Assembly (NCBI RefSeq): GCF_020379485.1
Contig: NC_063438.1
Span: 7,702,335-7,766,334, forward strand
Length of the DNA: 64,000 bases
Reading direction: 5' to 3'
Source of the DNA: Brassica napus
Lineage: Eukaryota; Streptophyta; Magnoliopsida; Brassicales; Brassicaceae
A program made the translations under genes and the position numbers. Numbering within the stretch: the stretch's first letter is position 1; every line of letters starts with the position of its first letter. The notes beneath the pieces were generated by a model, which did no database searches, was not told the origin of the DNA, and worked only from the letters and a program-made list of their open reading frames with translations. Of this stretch, positions 33,981 to 45,406 are shown one piece after another.

Positions 33981-36900
33981 ATGTTTGAAGTCAAAATGGG
34001 GTCAAAGGTGTGCATGAACGCGTCTTGTGGCTCGACCTCTAGTGTCGAATGGAAGAAAGGCTGGCCTCTTCGATCTGGTGCCCTCGCTGACCTCTGCTTT
34101 CGCTGCGGGTACCTCGCTGAGTCTTCTTGTTCTTTTACTACGTATATGCTTTCTTAAATTCATAATTAACACATGATTAACTTTTTGATTTTGTAATGAT
34201 TGTGGGTTATAGATCGGCTTATGAGACGTCTCGGTTCTGCGAAACATTCCATATGGAGCAATCTGGTTGGAGGGAATGCTATTTGTGCAACAAGGTTTGT
34301 TTTTAAAATCTCTCTATCTGTTTTTATTTTTTATTTTTGGTTTGATTGAGATTGTGTAATGATGACAGAGACTTCACTGTGGATGCATTGCCTCTAAGCT
34401 CGTGGTTGAGTTTATGGACTACGGTGGCGTTGGTTGTTCTACCTGTACTAACTCCCATGTGAGTTTGTTGTTGTTCGTATGATGCTATCTTCGTCTGCGT
34501 CTTAACGATTATCTTAACTTTACAGAGCAAGAGAGGTGAGAATCCAGGTGTGTTTAGCAGATTACCAATGAATATGCAACAAACAAACGGAGAAAGTGGA
34601 ATGAGCATTGACGGAGTAGTAAGAACCGAAGCTAATCTCTTCTCTCAGCCACTAGTCTCTGGGGATGACAAAAGAGAAGAGTTCACGCCTCACCGTGGCT
34701 TTGGCAATCTCATGAAACAAGATAACAATGTCACCACCGCTGGGTATACGCACGAATCATCATCATCATCCCCTGCACAGCCTTCTTTGAATATGGCTTT
34801 GGCAACACTTCCTTACAGCCCATCTTTTGCAACCCCTGTCGTAGACGGGAATAAACTCATGGGTGCTGGTGGTGGTGGTGGTGCTTCTTCTCAGTCTCAC
34901 CTTTTCCAATGCTCAGCGTCTAGTATACTCCAAAAGCCTTCAAAGTCTGTTCTTGGAACTCCTCCTCCAGGGACTAGTAAATCCGCTCAGGCCCGGATCG
35001 GTAGGCCTCCTGTTGAAGGGCGTGGGAAAGGCCATTTGCTTCCTCGGTATTGGCCTAAGTATACTGATAAAGAGCTTCAGCAGATCTCTGGAAAGTATCC
35101 TTTTCCTACTTATTTTCCTTGCCAAACATTTTATTTTAGAGACTTCATGTTTTTCCTTGACAGTTTCTTTTTAGTTTAAATTTAAACATTGTACCTCTCT
35201 TTGAGAAAACTCTTAGTGCCAGTGACGCCGGTCGCATCGGTCGCCTAGTCCTTCCAAAAGCCTGTGCAGAGGCATACTTTCCTCCCATTAGTCAATCAGA
35301 AGGCATTCCTCTAAAAGTCCAAGACGTGAGGGGTAAGGAGTGGACCTTCCAGTTCAGATTCTGGCCCAATAACAACAGTAGAATGTACGTCTTGGAAGGT
35401 GTCACTCCCTGCATACAGTCCATGAGGCTACAAGCTGGTGATACAGGTACTGTTTTTACCTTCATAATGCCTCGGTGAAATTAATTTTATTGCTTATATA
35501 TATATTTTTGTTTTATATTGCAACAGTAACTTTCAGTAGGGTTGATCCTGGTGGGAAGCTAATCATGGGTGCCAGGAAGGCAACTTATACTGTAGACATG
35601 CAGGGGTGTGGCTTCGCCAACGGTGCCTCGAACGAGGACACGTCATCTTCTGGCGTTACTGAGAACCTGACCTCCATAAATGCTCCCTCTTGTCCGTCGC
35701 AGATGCTTGAAGGTCTGCCTGAGCATTTGGGGTCGCCTCACGGTGGTAACGGCTTGAAGAAGAGTGAGATTAACGGAGGTGATGATCAGTCACGGGGTAA
35801 GGAGAAGAAGAGGACAAGAACTCTGGGGGCGAAAAACAAGAGACTGCTATTGCATAGTGAGGAGTCTATGGAGCTGAGAGTCACTTGGGAAGAAGCTCAG
35901 GAGCTGCTTCGTCCCTCTGCTAATGCAAAGCCTACCGTTGTTGTCATTGAGGAGCATGAGTTCGAGGAGTTTGAGGAACCTCCTGTCTTTGGAAAAAGGA
36001 CGATAGTTGTTACTTCAAGACCTTCAGGGTAAAAGTTCTGACTCTTTCTTTCACTTGTCAAGTCAGGCTTACAAGCGGTTTACTAACGGATATCTATGTG
36101 AAGCAGTGAACAAGAACGATGGGGATCTTGCGATGACTGCTCTAAATGGAGGAGGCTACCTGTAGACGCTCTTCTCCCAGCAAAGTGGACGTGTTCAGAC
36201 AATGTTTGGGACAGTAGCAGGTAAGAATCTCCAAGATCGTTTTGAGTTCTTGTTACTGTAATTTGATATATATACCATTTGATAGGTGTTCGTGTTCTGC
36301 ACCGGAGGAGAGTCTAAAAGAGCTTGAGAATGTTCTTAGAGCTGGAAAAGGTATAACTTGAACTCTCATTAAGATCTCAAGAGTCATTACACTAAGTGTC
36401 TTTGTGTATGTTTATTTTTTAGAGTACAAAAAGAAAAGAATTGGGGTAAGCCAGACAGCGAGAAATGAGCAAGAACCATCGGGACTAGATGCGCTAGCGA
36501 GTGCAGCAGTTTTAGGAGACGCTTTAGACGAATCAGAGGTTGCGACCACGACGAGACATCCAAGGCACAGGGTTGGATGCTCATGCATTGTGTGCATTCA
36601 GCCGCCAAGCGGGAAAGGTAGGCACAAGCCTACCTGTGGGTGTACAGTGTGCAGCACCGTGAAGAGAAGGTTTAAAACGCTGATGATGAGGAGGAAGAAG
36701 AAGCAGTTAGAGCGCGATGGAACGGCAGCAGAAGCAGTAGATGAGGAGAACAAGGAAGGGGCGGAGCCTGAGAAGAATGAAGGAGAGAAGGAAGGGAGAA
36801 TAGACCTGAACAGTGATCCTTATAACAGAGAAGACGCTGAAGCTGTGGCGGTGGAGAAAGGAGAAGAGAGTAAAAAGAGTGAAGAAGGGGTGTGTTGGGG

Positions 36901-36994
36901 TGTGTCTCAAGGCGGTGGTGTTTTAGGAGGAACGGAGGTAGGAGGAGGAGAGGCTGAGAAAACCACCAGTGAAGAGCAGAAAGTTGCAAGCTGA
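33981..36994 (+). CDS. VAL1: VAL1/HSI2, B3-domain repressor of the seed programme
   Basis: Nine exons join in frame to 797 aa (Arabidopsis about 790): 33981-34108, 34213-34294, 34369-34458, 34526-35094, 35175-35446, 35527-36028, 36107-36220, 36286-36350 and 36423-36994. The N-terminal Cys-rich PHD-like module covers residues 1-100 (VCMNASC, then CFRCG, then CYLCNK). The B3 DNA-binding domain spans about 293-395 ([20 protein letters not shown]). A CW zinc finger lies at about 549-600 ([16 protein letters not shown]). A Cys/Lys-rich block [20 protein letters not shown] precedes the EAR-like [10 protein letters not shown] near the C-terminus. VAL1 binds RY (CATGCA) motifs, recruits Polycomb and represses LEC/ABI3-class genes and FLC. 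All domains are intact. The start MFEVKMGS matches the orthologue. Confidence 0.96.
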
Positions 36995-37718
36995 TATGAA
37001 AAAGACAAAAGAGAGGAAGCTGAACTCGTAGCTACTTTGTATTCATATATAATGTTCTCTAAGGAAGACACCAAGTGGAGAAGAAGAGAGTGAGAGAGAG
37101 GTACAGTTTTGTGCTTGGTTATGTCATAGTTTTGTTAGGAATAAGCTTCTGGTCCAAAAGAACAAGAATGGCAATCTTCTTCTTTTGTGTTTTTGTTTTG
37201 TTTCTTTTGGCTTTTATGGTATGAGGTGAGTTTGAGGGGGTGGGTTTTAGTTTTGTATCCATTGATCTAAGGCAAAGATGGAGCTTCGGTGTTTGGTGAT
37301 GAAACAGTTGAATTTTTGTTGTTGTTTTCATCCTTACATGGAAAGCATCAATTAGGTTCAAATTATAGATTCTTCTTCTTGATCCATTTTACGTATACAT
37401 ATTTGCCTGGTTTAGCAGCTTTACAAATCTGTATTGAATTTTCTATATGGCCAGCAAGCATTTAAGAGAAAAAAAAAACAAAACAAGTGAATTTCACTAG
37501 ACTCGTTTCTGGTATGGTTTCTACTCTCTATTTTTTCTGTACATAGGAACAACTATGAGCGATTTATAAAGAGTTTTGTAAGGGATTTTTTCCATATTTA
37601 TTGTTACAAAGTTTGCAAGTCCTTTTCAAAGTAGAAAAAGTTTTACGGCTGTCTTGTCTGCTGAAGAAAAATTGTTTTTATTAGGTTAATAAGGTATACA
37701 GGTCGCATATCATCAAAA
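36995..37718. other. VAL1 3' region and spacer before the tRNA genes
   Basis: 3' UTR-like DNA. No coding signal or transposon end was seen. Confidence 0.5.
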
Positions 37719-37789
37719 GCACCAGTGGTCTAGTGGTAGAATAGTACCCTGCCACGGTACAGACCCGGGTTCGATTCCCGGCTGGTGCA
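37719..37789 (+). tRNA. tRNA-Gly (GCC), first copy
   Basis: A 71-nt cloverleaf: acceptor GCACCAG pairs with CTGGTGC, followed by discriminator A. The anticodon loop CTGCCAC gives GCC, and the T arm is CCGGG-TTCGATT-CCCGG. The internal A box (TGGTCTAGTGG) and B box (GGTTCGATTCC) are intact. A CAA motif just upstream is typical of plant tRNA starts. No intron. A C/D snoRNA follows 4 bases downstream with no Pol III terminator in between, so both are probably made as one transcript and separated by RNase Z. Confidence 0.97.
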
Positions 37790-37793
37790 ATGA

Positions 37794-37882
37794 AGAGCTG
37801 TGATGATATTAGGCTTTAGCAATGGTTGGGTCCATCGCATTTCTCTGATTAATCCAGATGTAATGCCATTTGACTGAGCTCT
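37794..37882 (+). ncRNA. snoR43: C/D-box snoRNA (snoR43 type), dicistronic with tRNA-Gly
   Basis: A terminal stem AGAGC/GCTCT brackets box C (GTGATGA, 37800-37806) and box D (CTGA, 37874-37877). An internal box D' CTGA lies at 37845-37848. Linkage 4 bases after a tRNA-Gly is the known plant tRNA-snoR43 dicistronic arrangement, transcribed by Pol III. T runs from about 37887 onward would terminate it. C/D snoRNAs guide 2'-O-methylation. The sequences before D' and D are the guide candidates; the target site was not worked out. Confidence 0.88.
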
Positions 37883-38596
37883 TTAATTTTTTTTAATCCT
37901 TTTTTGTGATTATATAAATTCTAGTCATGCTATATAATATAACAAATATGTACAAATATGAGTACAATTAACAATTAACAATCTCACAAGTCCCTTATTA
38001 GCACCCTTGGCTTCATATTTGGTAACATACTACTCCAATTATTCTTTGTATGTTTCATTCTTAAAAGCCACTTTCAGTGTACATCTCGAATATCTGGAAA
38101 TCTGTTTTCTCTGCTTCATTTCGAGGCTGCTTATTTTAAGTACACTGAATAATGATTCCATGTGTCTAAGTTGGAGGAATTGGTCAGGTGTCATCATGAT
38201 TGTATTTGTGTAGAGACAGTTGGAATATTCTGTGTGTCAGGGAATTAAGGAAACCTTTTGCTTTCGCATTGAAGAATCTCTGCTTTTAGTTCTTCATTTC
38301 CGTGGGAGACTCCAGCCATGGTAACAATTTTTTGTGCATCATCTTGTGGCATATAGTAATCTCACAATCTCTTGCTAGTATTTGAGCCTACAGAAACCAC
38401 TATGAAGTTCTATGTGTATGTTTATTTTGTGGCTTTGTGCATCATCTTGTGGCTTTTTTATCACATTTTTTTCATTTCGGGTGGCATTATGGTATAAAGT
38501 TCTATTGAGCACAAGCCTTTTGATCCAAGAGGTGTGAAAGAGATGGAACAGAGAAATATAGCTCAATCAAATTCATAGTTATTCAGTAAATTAAAT

Positions 38597-38670
38597 GGAA
38601 TACTATCCATAAGTATAGCTTTTTGTTTCAAAAAAAAAGGAATACTATCCATAAGTATAGCTTTTTGTTT
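38597..38670. repeat. Short tandem duplication (2 x 32 bp)
   Basis: GGAATACTATCCATAAGTAT begins exact copies at 38597-38628 and 38639-38670, separated by ten bases (CA followed by eight A). Between the two tRNA-snoRNA units. Confidence 0.9.
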
Positions 38671-39210
38671 ACCTTCCAGCCGGTGATATCATGTTTCTTA
38701 GCCTCGTTGTATTAAACATATCAGATGACAAAACTAGCAATCATCATCCTCTGTACTTGGAGACCATATCTTCATAAAGAGATTCAGGTTAGCACATCAC
38801 TGATATTACCCAACTAGTACATTTTTTTGTTCTTTTTTTTGCTATTTCTTATGTATTATGGTTTGGTTTAGAAATGACTTGTGGCTTCACATTTAACTAA
38901 TAAGTACATCTGCCAATACTTTATTTTGGTTTTACAATTGAATGGTTCTTTCCCCTTTCTTATGTATCCTGAAGCTCTTTTCCATTTTCATCCTCATTTT
39001 TTCCTCGGCATAGTTTCATGGTTCCATTAGTTCATCAAACGATTTTTCTGCTCAAAATGTTGCTCAATGTGTTGGCCTCAGACCTGTCTTATCACTGGTA
39101 AGTTGTGATATCCCAAATTTTTTATCCTATGCTTATATGTGTAGTTGTATTAGCTAGTGGTTCAGCTATATAGTAGTCCATCTTCAGTCTATTGTTGATT
39201 TTTTATCAAA

Positions 39211-39281
39211 GCACCAGTGGTCTAGTGGTAGAATAGTACCCTGCCACGGTACAGACCCGGGTTCGATTCCTGGCTGGTGCA
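39211..39281 (+). tRNA. tRNA-Gly (GCC), second copy
   Basis: Identical to the copy at 37719 except for one base in the T arm (CCTGG for CCCGG), which leaves a G-U pair in the stem. Anticodon GCC, A and B boxes and acceptor are intact. It is followed after 3 bases by a second C/D snoRNA. Confidence 0.95.
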
Positions 39282-39284
39282 TTT

Positions 39285-39373
39285 AGAGCTGTGATGATAT
39301 TAGGCTTTGGCGATGGTTGGGTCCTTCGCATCCCTCTGATCTATCCGATGAGATTTGCCGCACCCTGAGCTCT
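39285..39373 (+). ncRNA. snoR43: Second C/D-box snoRNA (snoR43 type), dicistronic with tRNA-Gly
   Basis: Terminal stem AGAGC/GCTCT, box C TGATGA at 39292-39297, D' CTGA at 39336-39339 and D CTGA at 39365-39368. A T-rich terminator follows directly (39372 onward). The first half matches the first copy closely (TATTAGGCTTT-GC-ATGGTTGGGTCC). The stretch between D' and D differs strongly, so the D-box guide differs between the two copies. Confidence 0.85.
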
Positions 39374-40608
39374 TTTTCCTTTTCCTTTTTCTTTTTCTTT
39401 TTCAACTATGTTCTTCACATATTGTTCATCTTTGTATTCTTAACAATTTCACTGCACTATCTTCTTTTTTTCCCTCTTAACGTTGCCATATATTGTTCTT
39501 CACCCTGATCTCTTTTTCCATTCTTTTTTCTTTTTCAACTATGTTCTTCACATGTTGTTCATCTTTGTACTCTTAACAATTTCACATTTTCACTGCACTA
39601 TCTTCTTTTTCCCTCTTAACGTTGCCATATAACTAACTACCTTCACTGTCTTCTGATTAGATTAAATATTTAAACACTAATATAACAATTTCCCTCTGAT
39701 GTCAAAAAAAAATATAACAACTCTCCACAAATGGGGTCTATTTTTTATAAACAACACATGTTTACAAGATTGTCAAACATAAACACAAAACATAAATACT
39801 CTTCTTTATGGCAGTAATTTCCTTTACACAAAAGCTTTGCATCTTTCATTATTTTTCCTACACATAATTTCTTCCGCTTTCCAACCATCAGTCATCAGTG
39901 AGACTCACATGCATATGATGGACCATAACGTATCCCGGATATCATAATGTTTTGCGTTTTCAGTTCCAGAGCTGACCAATTCTGACCGGACTCGTTTGCA
40001 CAATATTGTGCTTAATCTTATGAAAGCATCCAACTTTACTGTCATGATTCAGACAACAGGTCCCCTACCAGAACACAGCTGGGTCGTGGAACATGATGTC
40101 TTATGCTTTGCTCGGTGGCCAATACCGGAACACAGATCCTCCCGCAATGTTCATGCTTTGATCTAATTTTAAATTTTGTTACATTTACAAAACCAAATTC
40201 AAAGCGTTGTATATTAATTATAATATCGATAGTTTCTATTAAGCGGTCGTGCCAAACCCACTACTCTTCTCATTGAGCTACCTTTTCTCTCGCTTCTTTC
40301 CTCATCTACCATTAAATTTGTCAATCTCATCTAAGTGTTATGCTTATTCTTCCCCTTCTGCTAACACTCTACGATTTATTCATGTTTCAATTTAATATAA
40401 TAAAATGTCTCATTTTTCTTTCTATTTTATCTAGCTTATTAATTAGACAAATATATAAAGAAAAGTCACCAGAATGAATCAAGAGCAAACGAAAACACTT
40501 GTAGCACTGAAAGAAAACCGAGAGTCTTACAATTAATAATCGTCAAACTCAGCAATTAACCATTCTCAGAATACACACACCAAACAAGACTCACAGGATG
40601 GATAAAAA
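39374..40608. other. Spacer between the snoRNA unit and KIS
   Basis: It contains an imperfect direct repeat of TTTTTCAACTATGTTCTTCACAT-type sequence at about 39398-39490 and 39529-39625. A less AT-rich island at 39960-40160 looks like a gene remnant but was not identified. Confidence 0.45.
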
Positions 40609-41288
40609 TCAGGCATCTTCAGTGGGAAACTGCTTCTCCACATCGGCGACAGTCTTCTTTGCATCTTCAACTTCTGGACCTGTCGTCTCTTCCAATCCCG
40701 CCTGCCAAAATTTTCAGTTTTTTTTTTTGTAAGAGACAAAACACACACACACACACAAGAACAGGAATCACACAGTTCCCTCTATTGTTTGTCTTTCATA
40801 AAAAAAAGGTACTTTCATGCAGGGAATTAATAAATAATCGGATCACTAAATAAAAATACATAAAGCTCTAGTTTAAAGACAAAAAAACTACTCTCAAGTT
40901 TGTTTTTAAAACATAGACATATAATGAGTTATAGAGATGGGGAAAGTGTAAGTAATATTACCAAAGTGGACTTGAGGTCAGCTAAAGCAGACTCGAGACG
41001 TTTGTGGCAATCAGGAATCATCATCCTCGACTCACCCAACACATTCTCCTACATCAACCAACCACAGAGATAATCAGACAACGGATCTCTGAAGCAGAAG
41101 GAAGCTCCAATACAACACACACAGACAATGATCACCTGCTGTTTGAGGTCGTAAGGGTCAGCACCTTTGTCCTTCATGTCAGCGGTCTTGGCAGCTTCCC
41201 TCTCAACCTCTTTCTCATAGGAGTGAAGCTCCTTCACGATCCTTTTGCAAGTTGATGTCTTTATCTTCAGATTCCTAATCGCTTCCAT
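40609..41288 (-). CDS. KIS: Tubulin-folding cofactor A (KIESEL)
   Basis: Three exons on the minus strand (41288-41136, 41048-40962, 40701-40609) encode 110 aa against 113 in Arabidopsis. The protein reads MEAIRNLKIKTSTCKRIVKE at the start and ends VADVEKQFPTEDA. The family is a small three-helix bundle. It captures released beta-tubulin and hands it on in the cofactor pathway for alpha/beta dimer assembly. Helix phrases such as LHSYEKEVEREAAKTADMKD and DCHKRLESALADLKSTL are preserved, and all splice sites are GT-AG. The short difference lies just after the exon 2/3 junction, where the Brassica protein lacks a few acidic residues. Loss in Arabidopsis causes swollen cells with few microtubules, so this copy is probably functional. 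Confidence 0.95.
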
Positions 41289-41781
41289 TGTTTCCTGGGC
41301 TCAAGTTCCGAGTCAGTACAAAGACAGATCAACCCCCGCAATATTATATTAATTAGGGTTTCTAAGATTCGATTTCCGATCAGATATTCGACAGCATTAC
41401 AGCAGATCGGGAACAAGTTTGATTTTTATGGATCTAACATTGGAAATGGTCGGAGATTATCAAAAACCAGTATAACAGAGAGTAGGGTTTAGAAACGAAC
41501 CTGGAGGGAGATCGAAGACGAGAGCACGCGGCGCTGAGCGAATAATCCAGAAACAAACTAATAGACCCCTTTCCCCTTTCCTTTTTTTTTCTCTTTCTTT
41601 AGCTTTCAAGTTTCAATCTTAAAGTAGAGTAAATTATTACTCTTTTTTTTTTTGAACAACTGTAAATTATTACTCTAAATTTTAATTTACTCTGATTTCT
41701 ACTTAATAACTTACCTAAAGTATTTTTTTCTCCTTGCTATAGAGGAAAAATACATTTATACACTTTTACTCTAATTTTTAA
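41289..41781. promoter_or_regulatory. KIS upstream region
   Basis: It holds the KIS leader; a probable 5' UTR intron is hinted at by CTGGG and CTGG acceptor/donor-like sites. GC-richer promoter DNA lies near 41500-41560. It ends at the Helitron. Confidence 0.35.
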
Positions 41782-41782
41782 T

Positions 41783-42560
41783 CTACTAATAATAGCAATC
41801 CCAATTAATTCCAAAGGTTATGTGCTTTTATAAGAATCTCAATTCTTGTTAAAAGTTGTGTTTGTTCATTAAAGTGTCTTTTGATTAAAGGTTGTGTCTC
41901 TTCCTTGATAAAAGTTGTGTTTGTTCATTAAGGTGTCTTTTTATTAAAGGTTGTGTCTCTTACTTGTTAAATGTTGTGTTTTTTCATTAATCCAAACTAA
42001 TAATAAGAATCCTGATTAATTCCAAAGATTGTTTGTTTTTATAGGGATCACGATTTTTGTTAAAAGTTGTGTTTGTTCATTAAGGTGTATTTTTATAAAA
42101 GATTGTGTCTCTTCCTTGATAAAAGTTGTGTTTGTTCATTAAGATGTCTTTTTATTAAAGGTTGTGTCTCTTACTTGTTAAATGTTGTGTTTTTTCTCAT
42201 TAATCCAAATTAATTGTTCATTAAGGTGTCTTTTTATAAAAGATTGTGTCTCTTCCTTGATAAAAGTTGTGTTTGTTCATTAAGGTATCTTTTTATTAAA
42301 AGTTGTGTCTCTTACTTGTTAAATATTGTGTTTTTTCATTAATCCAAACTAATAATAGGAATTCTGATTAATTCCAAAGATTGTTTGTTTTTATAGGGAT
42401 CACAATTCTTGTTAAAAGTTGTGTTTGTTCATTAAGGTGTTTTTTTATAAAAGATTGTGTCTCTTCCTTGATAAAAGTTATGTTTGTTCATTAAGATGTC
42501 TTTTTATTAAAGATTGTGTCTCTTACTTGTTAAATGTTGTGTTTTTCTCATTAATCCAAA
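41783..42560. repeat. Tandem array at the Helitron 5' end (about 210-bp units)
   Basis: Units start near 41783, 41993 and 42343, with a truncated one near 42213. Each runs through TAATAATA-GAAT, GATTAATTCCAAAG, GTTGTGTTTGTTCATTAAG, TATTAAAGGTTGTGTCTCTT and ends TCATTAATCCAAA. Within a unit the Leu-zipper-like 50-bp motif GTTGTGT-TTCATTAA-GTGTC is itself present twice, so this is a nested repeat. Confidence 0.85.
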
Positions 42561-45374
42561 TTAATTCCAAAGGTTATTAATAGATGATAAATATTTTTCA
42601 AAAAATTAGAAAGTTGTGACTATTCGGATAAGTATCTTTACAAATGACTACTTTTAAATTTAAAGGACGTGACTATTTAAATTGAAAAGATGTGATTATT
42701 CAAAAAGATTTTCAAAATCTATAAATAGTCCATGTCTATACATTTCTCAAAATAAAAATTTCACTAATCTAACTAATAATAAAATGGTGAAAAAATGTTC
42801 TATGCAGTTATTTAGTACAAATTTTTAGAAGGTATTCAAATCAAACGTTGTCAACAAATTTCCAATTAATTCCAGAAGTCGTATCTTTTTATTATAAAAT
42901 ATAATTAATTTAAAATTTTGCCAAATTATTAAAGGATGTGTCTTTCTATAATTTGTGTCTTTTTATTATGGTATTTTCAAATCAAATTTGTTTTTCAATA
43001 TGCAATTTAGATGTTTCTTTTCATCATAGAATGTATTTTACATCTAAGAAATGTAGAATACGTATATTCTTTTTTTTTTAATGTATTAGTTCAAATAGAT
43101 GTGTTTTTCTATTATAAAAGTCAAAATAGCATAACTAATCCAGCAAGTGTTTTTCTACAATTATTAGTTTTAAGAGTGTTTTGAAATATTTTCAAAATTG
43201 TATTTTTCATTATAAAAGACAAATTACTTTTAAAAGATAGTTAAACCAGTAAGTATTTTTCTACAATTATTAGTTTTAAGAAATTATTTATCTCAAATTT
43301 GTGTACTTTCAACAAAGGTGCATCATTCTATTTTTAAATCAAAAGCTGTATCTTTTAGCAGTCATGATTTTCAAATCTATTTATATCTCTGTGTGAGATT
43401 ATGTTATTTGTATACTTCGAAGTGTTATGAATTTCTACGGTTGTGTCTTTTCAATATCCTTTATATACTGAAGTATAAATTATTTGACCAATCAGATTTT
43501 ACTCATGTGTTTACAATCCACAAATATTTTTTTGTAACTGCCAAAAAGATTAAATCCCTATTTTCACAAACTACCATCATCACACACGATGAATTATGTA
43601 ACTTCCAGTTATGTCAACTCCTTTTCAACATTTTCTCTGTCTTTTTTTTGAACTTTACATTTTCTATGTCTTCTTATCTGCAGTTTCATCTTCTCTGGCT
43701 TTTGAGTGTCTCAAAGAAAATCGACAGAATTTTATGATTGCAGTATTCAAAGTTCATTCTTCTCATTTCCTCAAAAGAATATAAACTGAACATGTCATCA
43801 AAATATATCTCTATTTTGTAGATTAGTTTTTCACAAAAGGACAGAAAAATGAGAGCTTTATTATCACAAACATGAAGTTACTTTTAACGTGAAAGAGGTA
43901 TGCTTGTGATAAAAATGTATACCCATTTTATATTTAAAGTTATAATTTTAGAAATTTGTTTCAAAAGATGAGACTCAACTTTAATTGTAGACATTTCTTA
44001 TATGGCAAAGAGACAGAATTTTATGTGAAACAGAAGTCAATGAAGAAATTTAAAAAGGAAGCTTATTACATTTTGTTTGCTACGTATTTATGTATACATT
44101 ATTTTACAATTTGGGAATTTTTGCTAATCTGCCAATGATATTTTTGCCAGCATATATTCCAAACATGTAAACACATCTACAGGTAAATATTCATTTGAGA
44201 TCTAATTATATTTGTGCCTACATCACATTTTTGTGTCTTTGTGTCTTTTTTACTTTCATTAGTTTTCTTTATAATTTCCAAGGTTGTGTTTTTCATTATA
44301 AACGGTTGTGTATTTTCATTATAAAAGTAATATTAGTTTAAAATCAATCTATAAAATTTTGTGTGACTTTATAATATATATATATATATGTATATATAAA
44401 TATATATATATACAGGAGATTAAATTAATTTAAAATAATTATGTGTCTTTTTGTATGTAATTATCGAAAAAGTTGTAAAAATGTTTAGATGTGTTTTTCT
44501 GTTATAAGAAGGTAAATGTGTTTTTCATTGTTTTGTAATACATTATTTTAAGTTGTTTCTTTTCATTATTAAACAATTTAGTTTAAATTTTGTAAAAGTA
44601 TCCAGCTAGTGTCTTTATCTAATTATGTGTCTTTGATTATGCAATGTTTAAATGTATTTTCATTCTAACAACGTATTAATATGTGTTTATAAAAGGTTTT
44701 CATAATGCATTATGTGTCTTTTTGTAATGATATATTTTTTCAAAATATATTGTAAATGTATTATCTTAAAATAATTACTTTACATTTTGAAAAGTTATAG
44801 CCCTTCCATATAATTTTTTAAAAAAAACTGTAAATAGTCCATATTCATGAGTTTCGTGTTGTGTGATTATATGAGAGAATTTTTCAACTGGTTCGTGGAA
44901 AATATCATTTTATATACTATCTTTTGTTAAAAGATCCTTAATCGACCATTTTTTTCAAATTAAGTTTGATAAAATATAATTTATATATCGAATTAAATCA
45001 ACTCTACATTTTGGAATATAACTTATCTTTTTCATTTGTAAAAATTTCTTGCTAAATGTAATTATGCTTTTTCCTAAATCTGAGCATTTTAACTACACCA
45101 TGTAATTTTGTTTTACCATACATATATTTTTATGTGGTTTCAAACAAATCATTAATTACCAAAAAAGATCTCTTAACTTTATAAATTACATTATAAATTT
45201 AGTAAATGATTAAATGTATATTTTATCTGGTGTTGACAAATTTGTAAATTTATTATAGATTTTTAATATTATTAATAAAGAAATATAGCTGCATGCAAAA
45301 TAATTTTGTAACACATGTATTTTACTAAAAGCAATTATATAAAATATGACATATTATCTTTTACAAAATGAGTT

Positions 45375-45394
45375 CTCGTGCGATATCGCACGAG
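45375..45394. repeat. Perfect 20-bp palindrome (Helitron 3' hairpin)
   Basis: CTCGTGCGATATCGCACGAG is fully self-complementary and lies 8 bases before the terminal CTAG. Confidence 0.95.
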
Positions 45395-45406
45395 TTCATT
45401 GCCTAG

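Larger units (their letters stand above)
41782..45406 (+). mobile_element. 3.6-kb Helitron with tandem array and palindromic 3' hairpin
   Basis: The 3' end is CTAG at 45403-45406 followed by T. A perfect 20-bp palindrome at 45375-45394 lies 8 bases before it and serves as the terminal hairpin. A matching 5' start TCTACTAATAATAGC lies at 41782 after A (41781). The 5' end is less certain because the start of the element is repeated in a tandem array. The interior is AT-rich with recurrent TGTGTCTTTTT-type motifs. The 139-codon open frame at 43318-43737 has no recognisable domain. Confidence 0.65.

Noticed and set aside
41783..42560. CRISPR-like or satellite array
   Set aside because: The units are long, diverged and without unique spacers. 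They lie within Helitron termini in a plant nuclear genome.
43318..43737. 139-codon ORF in the Helitron at 41.8-45.4 kb
   Set aside because: Low-complexity T-rich codons, no domain, and inside a non-autonomous element. I could not support it as a gene.
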